Source: Bacteroidales bacterium UBA1256 (GTDB lineage: Bacteria > Bacteroidota > Bacteroidia > Bacteroidales > Paludibacteraceae). Taken from it: a stretch of 10,987 nt of DNA. Within the stretch, counting starts at the first letter, position 1, and each line of letters opens with the position of its first letter. The notes under the pieces were generated by a model. That model was not told the DNA's origin. It ran no database searches and saw nothing but the letters and a program-made list of their open reading frames with translations. Location: the NCBI GenBank assembly GCA_002308195.1, contig DBVU01000108.1, positions 1-10,987 on the forward strand. The letters run 5' to 3'. A program made the translations under genes and the position numbers. Of the stretch, positions 7,555 to 10,987 are shown piece by piece.

Positions 7555-9932
7555 TCAATTTACCTACTTTTAGGTATTGCGCACGTCGCGCGAAAGCAGT
7601 AATTTTGCTGCCGATTTTGAAGAGAATACTCTACATATTGGCTGCTATACTGTTTTTTATGCCTCTTAGTGCGCAGATTAGCGGCGTAGTTTTGGACGAC
7701 TATGGCGAGGCGCTCATTGGCGCTAACGTCTATTGGGCAGGCACTACTCAAGGCGTTGCAACTGATTTCGATGGCTCGTTTACGTTGATGCCTGTCAAAT
7801 CGACCAATCGTTTGGTGGTCAGTTATGTAGGTTTCCATAATGATACAACCACTGTTCTCAATCGTCAACCGCTAACCATAGTTCTGGTAGAAGAGGCTAT
7901 CTTAGACGAGGTCACGATTACCGAGCGCAAATTGGGCGTACTTCGTAGCCGGACTTCAGCATTCGATACACAGACTATTGGTACGGAGGAACTTTGCCGA
8001 GCCGCTTGCTGCAATCTTAGCGAGGCATTTGAGACGAATGCTTCTGTCGATGTCGCATATTCGGATGCTGCCACTGGGGCCAAACAGATTCGTTTGCTTG
8101 GCTTGAGCGGCACCTATGTGCAACTTCTTCAGGAGAACACTCCTGCCGTGCGCGGACTCGCGCAATCATTTGGAATGGAGTATATTCCTGGGTCGTGGAT
8201 GAGTAGTATTCAGGTTAGTAAAGGAACATCGTCGGTGATTAATGGCTATGAGGCTACAACCGGTCAGATTAATGTCGAACTACTAAAACCGCAGACTCAG
8301 AATCCGCTTTCTATCAATCTGATGCTCAATAGCGAATTGCATGCGGAAGCGAACATTATGGGTGGTTGGCAGATTCCGCTCAAAGAAGAGTCTAAGCATG
8401 AACATGAGCATGAACACGACGAGCATTGTCATCATCAGTCGCTCTACACAGGGCTATTGGCGCACTATCAGCAAGGTTTCATGTCGATGGACGACAACCA
8501 CGATGGATTTGCCGATATGCCTACTTCTCAGAATGCCAACTTGGTCAATCGTTGGTTCTATACGCACGGAGATTACACTTTCCAGGCTTTTGTTCGTGGC
8601 CTTTATGACCATCGTCGGGGAGGCCAGATACCGGATACGCTGAGCAATCCGTGTGTGATAGATCTCAATACTTGGCGCGTGGAAGGTTTCTTGAAAAACG
8701 GCTATGTCTATGACGATGAGAGTGGTTCTTCTGTAGCGCTCATCACGGCTGTTAGTTATCATAATCAACATAACCGTTATGGTCTGCGCGATTGGCAAGC
8801 TGCCCAACTCAACGCATATCTTAATGGTATATGGCAGAGAAATTGGGAAGGAGGCGGACTTATTGATAATGACCATCGTCTCAGTGCCGGTGTATCAGTC
8901 AATTTCGATAAGTATGACGAGAACCTAAATCTCTCTACTATTTCCTCGCCACTTCCGTCTATCGACCTTAATCGCTACGAAGTGACACCCGGAATCTTTG
9001 CTGAGTATAGCTACAAATACGCTGATATTCTGTCACTTGTGGCGGGTATACGTGCAGATTATTCCACTCGCTATGGTTTTTTCTTTACACCGCGAGCGAA
9101 TGTACGTTATTCGCCATTCGATTGGTGGACACTACGCGCTAGTGTAGGTTTGGGATATCGTTCGCCTAATGCTATCGCTGACAATGCTTTTGTCCTGCCT
9201 TCCAGTCGAATACTGACTTTGGCAGATGATATTAAGCAAGAACGTGCGCTCAATAGTGGAATTTCTACGACATTCTATATCCCGATGGGAGGCAAACAGT
9301 TGCAATTGTCTGCCGAATACTACTATACGCATTTCTTCAACTCGCTCATTGTTGATCTGGACCAAGATCCGCATGAAGTACATATCTACAACCAGACAGA
9401 CATCGGTGGTCGCTCGTTTGCACATAGCGCACAAGTGGAGGCATCGATGGAAGTGTTGCGTGGATGGACGTGGACATTGGCATTCCGTTGGACAGATGTA
9501 GAGCAGACCACTATAGACGCGAGTGGAGTCGCTAGATTGCGTATCAAACCACTTACCAATCGATTTAAGGGAGTTATCACCACCAGTTACCAAACGCCTC
9601 TCAAGAAATGGCAGTTCGATCTCACGGCTCAGTTTAACGGAATTAGCCGTTTGCCTGACGGATTCACAGCTATGGGTGATCTGAATGGCGGTTACGGCAC
9701 GCCTAAAACACTGACGTGGTATCCTCAACTGATGGCGCAGATAACCAAATATTTCCGAACCTGCAGTCTCTATCTGGGTGCGGAGAATATGACCAATTTC
9801 AAGATAAGCGATCCGATTATTGGTGCGGACGATCCATACGGAACTGATTTTGATGCATCTATGGCTTGGGGACCTATTACAGGTTGGAAAATTTATCTTG
9901 GGTTCCGCTATGATTTAGAGAAAAAAGATTAA
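7551..9932 (+). CDS. TonB-dependent outer-membrane receptor with His-rich segment, candidate metal uptake
   Basis: This is an energized outer-membrane transporter of up to 793 residues. In order it has a hydrophobic signal segment ending SAQ near residue 42, a carboxypeptidase-regulatory-like domain (about 43-125: ISGVVLDDYGEALIGANV, then VVSYVGF), a plug (about 135-247, including QIRLLGLSGTYVQLL and QVSKGTSSVINGYEATTGQINVE), and a 22-strand-type barrel ending in an aromatic strand (YLGFRYDLEKKD). The plug begins with a cysteine cluster, LCRAACCNLSEAF (C149, C153, C154). Residues 283-295 are HEHEHEHDEHCHH. I infer a transition metal or metal complex as substrate, which is not proven. The start is uncertain: ATG 7551 overlaps the aspC stop but gives a long 24-residue leader before the hydrophobic segment, while TTG 7617 would give a conventional signal peptide and sits just after a candidate promoter. 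Confidence 0.9.
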   Translation: MINLPTFRYCARRAKAVILLPILKRILYILAAILFFMPLSAQISGVVLDDYGEALIGANVYWAGTTQGVATDFDGSFTLMPVKSTNRLVVSYVGFHNDTTTVLNRQPLTIVLVEEAILDEVTITERKLGVLRSRTSAFDTQTIGTEELCRAACCNLSEAFETNASVDVAYSDAATGAKQIRLLGLSGTYVQLLQENTPAVRGLAQSFGMEYIPGSWMSSIQVSKGTSSVINGYEATTGQINVELLKPQTQNPLSINLMLNSELHAEANIMGGWQIPLKEESKHEHEHEHDEHCHHQSLYTGLLAHYQQGFMSMDDNHDGFADMPTSQNANLVNRWFYTHGDYTFQAFVRGLYDHRRGGQIPDTLSNPCVIDLNTWRVEGFLKNGYVYDDESGSSVALITAVSYHNQHNRYGLRDWQAAQLNAYLNGIWQRNWEGGGLIDNDHRLSAGVSVNFDKYDENLNLSTISSPLPSIDLNRYEVTPGIFAEYSYKYADILSLVAGIRADYSTRYGFFFTPRANVRYSPFDWWTLRASVGLGYRSPNAIADNAFVLPSSRILTLADDIKQERALNSGISTTFYIPMGGKQLQLSAEYYYTHFFNSLIVDLDQDPHEVHIYNQTDIGGRSFAHSAQVEASMEVLRGWTWTLAFRWTDVEQTTIDASGVARLRIKPLTNRFKGVITTSYQTPLKKWQFDLTAQFNGISRLPDGFTAMGDLNGGYGTPKTLTWYPQLMAQITKYFRTCSLYLGAENMTNFKISDPIIGADDPYGTDFDASMAWGPITGWKIYLGFRYDLEKKD
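7577..7594. promoter_or_regulatory. Imperfect palindrome overlapping the candidate promoter (possible operator)
   Basis: TTGCGC (7577-7582), a five-base centre ACGTC, and GCGCGAA (7588-7594) form an imperfect inverted repeat. It covers the proposed -33 element and part of the spacer, where a repressor site would be expected. It is GC-rich in contrast to its surroundings. No known regulator motif is recognised, and the repeat also lies within the longest reading frame, so this is tentative. Confidence 0.25.
7577..7607 (+). promoter_or_regulatory. Candidate Bacteroidetes-type promoter inside the long 5' reading of the receptor gene
   Basis: TAATTTTG (7600-7607) matches the Bacteroidetes primary-sigma -7 consensus TAnnTTTG. 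TTGC at 7577-7580, 19 bases upstream, resembles the -33 element TTTG/TTG. Transcription would then start near 7614, just before the alternative TTG start codon at 7617. This is consistent with the receptor pair having its own promoter rather than only reading through from aspC. The match could be chance, because the elements are short. Confidence 0.4.
8397..8435 (+). other. His-rich segment of the first TonB receptor (residues 283-295)
   Basis: The encoded HEHEHEHDEHCHH has seven histidines, one cysteine and five acidic residues in thirteen positions, a composition typical of Zn/Cu/Ni/Co-binding tracts. It follows the first two predicted barrel strands (SINLMLNSE, AEANIMGGWQI) and precedes LYTGLLAHYQQ. 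The Asp-rich NHDGFADMP that comes next resembles the family's conserved extracellular loop. By that reading the His tract replaces the first periplasmic turn rather than an external loop; this topology is inferred. Confidence 0.7.
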
Positions 9933-10987
9933 ATGAAGAAGGTATTAGTTTATTTATTTTTGTGTGTGGGAATGCCAGTCTTTGCGCAGTATGATGCGCA
10001 TTTGACAGGCCATGTGTTGGATGAAAAGACCGGAGAACACTTGCCATATGTGAATGTTCAGGTCAAGGGAACCAATATCGGAACCGTAACGGATGAGTCC
10101 GGTCACTATTTCTTAAAGGATCTTCCAATTGGCCACCAAACTATCGTTTTTAGTTATGTGGGCTATGAGACGGTGGAATTGCCGGTAACGATGGTAGAAG
10201 GGAAAACCATCGAACTGAAAGCGACTATCAGCGAAGTATCTCAACAGTTAAATAGTGTGGTTGTAACAGCCAACCGATATGCTACCAAGCGCCAAGAGGC
10301 AGCTACTATCGTCAATGTACTATCGCCTCAACTATTTGAGACGGCGGCAGTTAGTTGCGTAGCGGATGCCTTGAGTTTTCAACCTGGTTTACGTGTGGAG
10401 AATACGTGCTCCAATTGTGGAAAGACGGACTTGCGTATCAATGGTTTGCAAGGTCAATACACGCAGATATTGATGGATTCACGCCCCGTATTCTCTTCTA
10501 TGGCGGCAGTCTATGGTCTAGAACAAGTTCCTTCGGCTATGATTGACCGAATAGAAGTTGTGCGTGGTGGTGGATCGGCTATGTATGGCGCGAATGCCAT
10601 TGCAGGTGTGGTCAATATCATAACCAAAGAACCGGTGCGAAATTTTATCAATATATCCAATATAAGCCAATTGAACGAACATATTGGGTATGATATTCAT
10701 ACGGATCTGAATGCATCCGTTATGAGCGAGAATCGCAAAATTGGTGCATATCTCTTTGCTAGTCATCGCACGCGCAGTGCCTACGATCGCGATAACGATG
10801 GTTATAGCGAAGTTCCTCGCCTACGTGCCACAACGGCAGGGACACGTGTGTTCTTCAAAACAAGTGCGTATAGCAAGATTACGGCGGAGTACCACCATAC
10901 TACAGATTATCGTCGTGGAGGTAATCGTCTGGATTACGAACCCTTTGAGGCAGATATAGCGGAGCAATTACGCCATAACATCGATGC
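9933..10987 (+). CDS. Second TonB-dependent outer-membrane receptor, 3'-truncated by the window edge
   Basis: The ATG at 9933 directly abuts the previous TAA (9930-9932), and the frame stays open for 351 codons to the end of the window. The product starts with a signal peptide (MKKVLVYLFLCVGMPVFAQ, cleavage about residue 18-19), then a carboxypeptidase-regulatory-like domain (about 24-112: LTGHVLDEKTGEHLPYVNV, FSYVGYETVEL, VVVTANR). A canonical plug follows (about 125-232), with LRINGLQGQYTQILMDSRP, IDRIEVVRGGGSAMYG (RGGGSAMYG at 211-219) and AGVVNIITK, and then the first barrel strands. The plug carries C142 and a CSNCG pair (C159, C162). It is of the CirA/BtuB-like class rather than SusC: the plug is short and no SusD gene is seen. 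Zero spacing implies co-transcription and coupling with the first receptor, suggesting a shared or related ligand such as a metal chelate, haem or corrinoid; which one cannot be told. Confidence 0.92.
   Translation, partial: MKKVLVYLFLCVGMPVFAQYDAHLTGHVLDEKTGEHLPYVNVQVKGTNIGTVTDESGHYFLKDLPIGHQTIVFSYVGYETVELPVTMVEGKTIELKATISEVSQQLNSVVVTANRYATKRQEAATIVNVLSPQLFETAAVSCVADALSFQPGLRVENTCSNCGKTDLRINGLQGQYTQILMDSRPVFSSMAAVYGLEQVPSAMIDRIEVVRGGGSAMYGANAIAGVVNIITKEPVRNFINISNISQLNEHIGYDIHTDLNASVMSENRKIGAYLFASHRTRSAYDRDNDGYSEVPRLRATTAGTRVFFKTSAYSKITAEYHHTTDYRRGGNRLDYEPFEADIAEQLRHNID

Noticed and set aside
9132..9728. A 198-codon - strand frame opposite the receptor barrel
   Set aside because: It is a shadow of the barrel-coding region with no plausible domain and no promoter-like or start context of its own.
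7551..10987. A SusC/SusD polysaccharide-utilisation locus
   Set aside because: The receptors are too short for SusC (about 1000 residues), no SusD-like lipoprotein or glycoside hydrolase is present, and the plug sequences are of the CirA/BtuB-like class.

Overview
The window is a compact run of eight genes, all on the + strand, with spacers of at most about 90 bases. It comes from a member of the phylum Bacteroidota, most likely the order Bacteroidales. The reasons are: TonB-dependent receptors carrying an N-terminal carboxypeptidase-regulatory-like domain and signal peptides ending in '-AQ'; start sites without a clear Shine-Dalgarno sequence and with A/T-rich leaders; and a candidate promoter of the Bacteroidetes TAnnTTTG type. 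Genus cannot be fixed from this stretch.

Layout. Bases 1-2324 hold most of alaS (alanyl-tRNA synthetase), whose first roughly 100 codons lie upstream of the window. Bases 2327-2414, the whole alaS-gtrA spacer, form a degenerate 11-bp tandem array. Bases 2415-2852 encode a small GtrA-family membrane protein, translationally coupled by an ATGA overlap to a guanine deaminase (2849-4117). Next come a short lipoate-protein ligase (4127-4759), a YifB/ComM-type AAA+ ATPase (4771-6327) and a class I aminotransferase of the aspartate family (6361-7554). The last part holds two adjacent TonB-dependent outer-membrane receptor genes: a complete one (7551-9932) and a second beginning immediately after it (9933) and cut by the window edge.

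Functionally, the first 7.5 kb is ordinary housekeeping: translation, purine salvage, lipoate scavenging, a DNA-transformation/recombination-type helicase and amino-acid metabolism. The receptor pair is the accessory part. The first receptor has a His-rich stretch (HEHEHEHDEHCHH), and both plug domains carry clustered cysteines. Together these suggest a tandem outer-membrane uptake unit for a transition metal or metal complex; the substrate is inferred, not shown.

No tRNA, rRNA, CRISPR array, insertion sequence, phage gene or convincing intrinsic terminator was seen. No stretch over 300 bases lacks a gene. I do not see a clearly new multi-gene system. The signals most worth following are the 11-bp array and the His/Cys-rich receptor pair.
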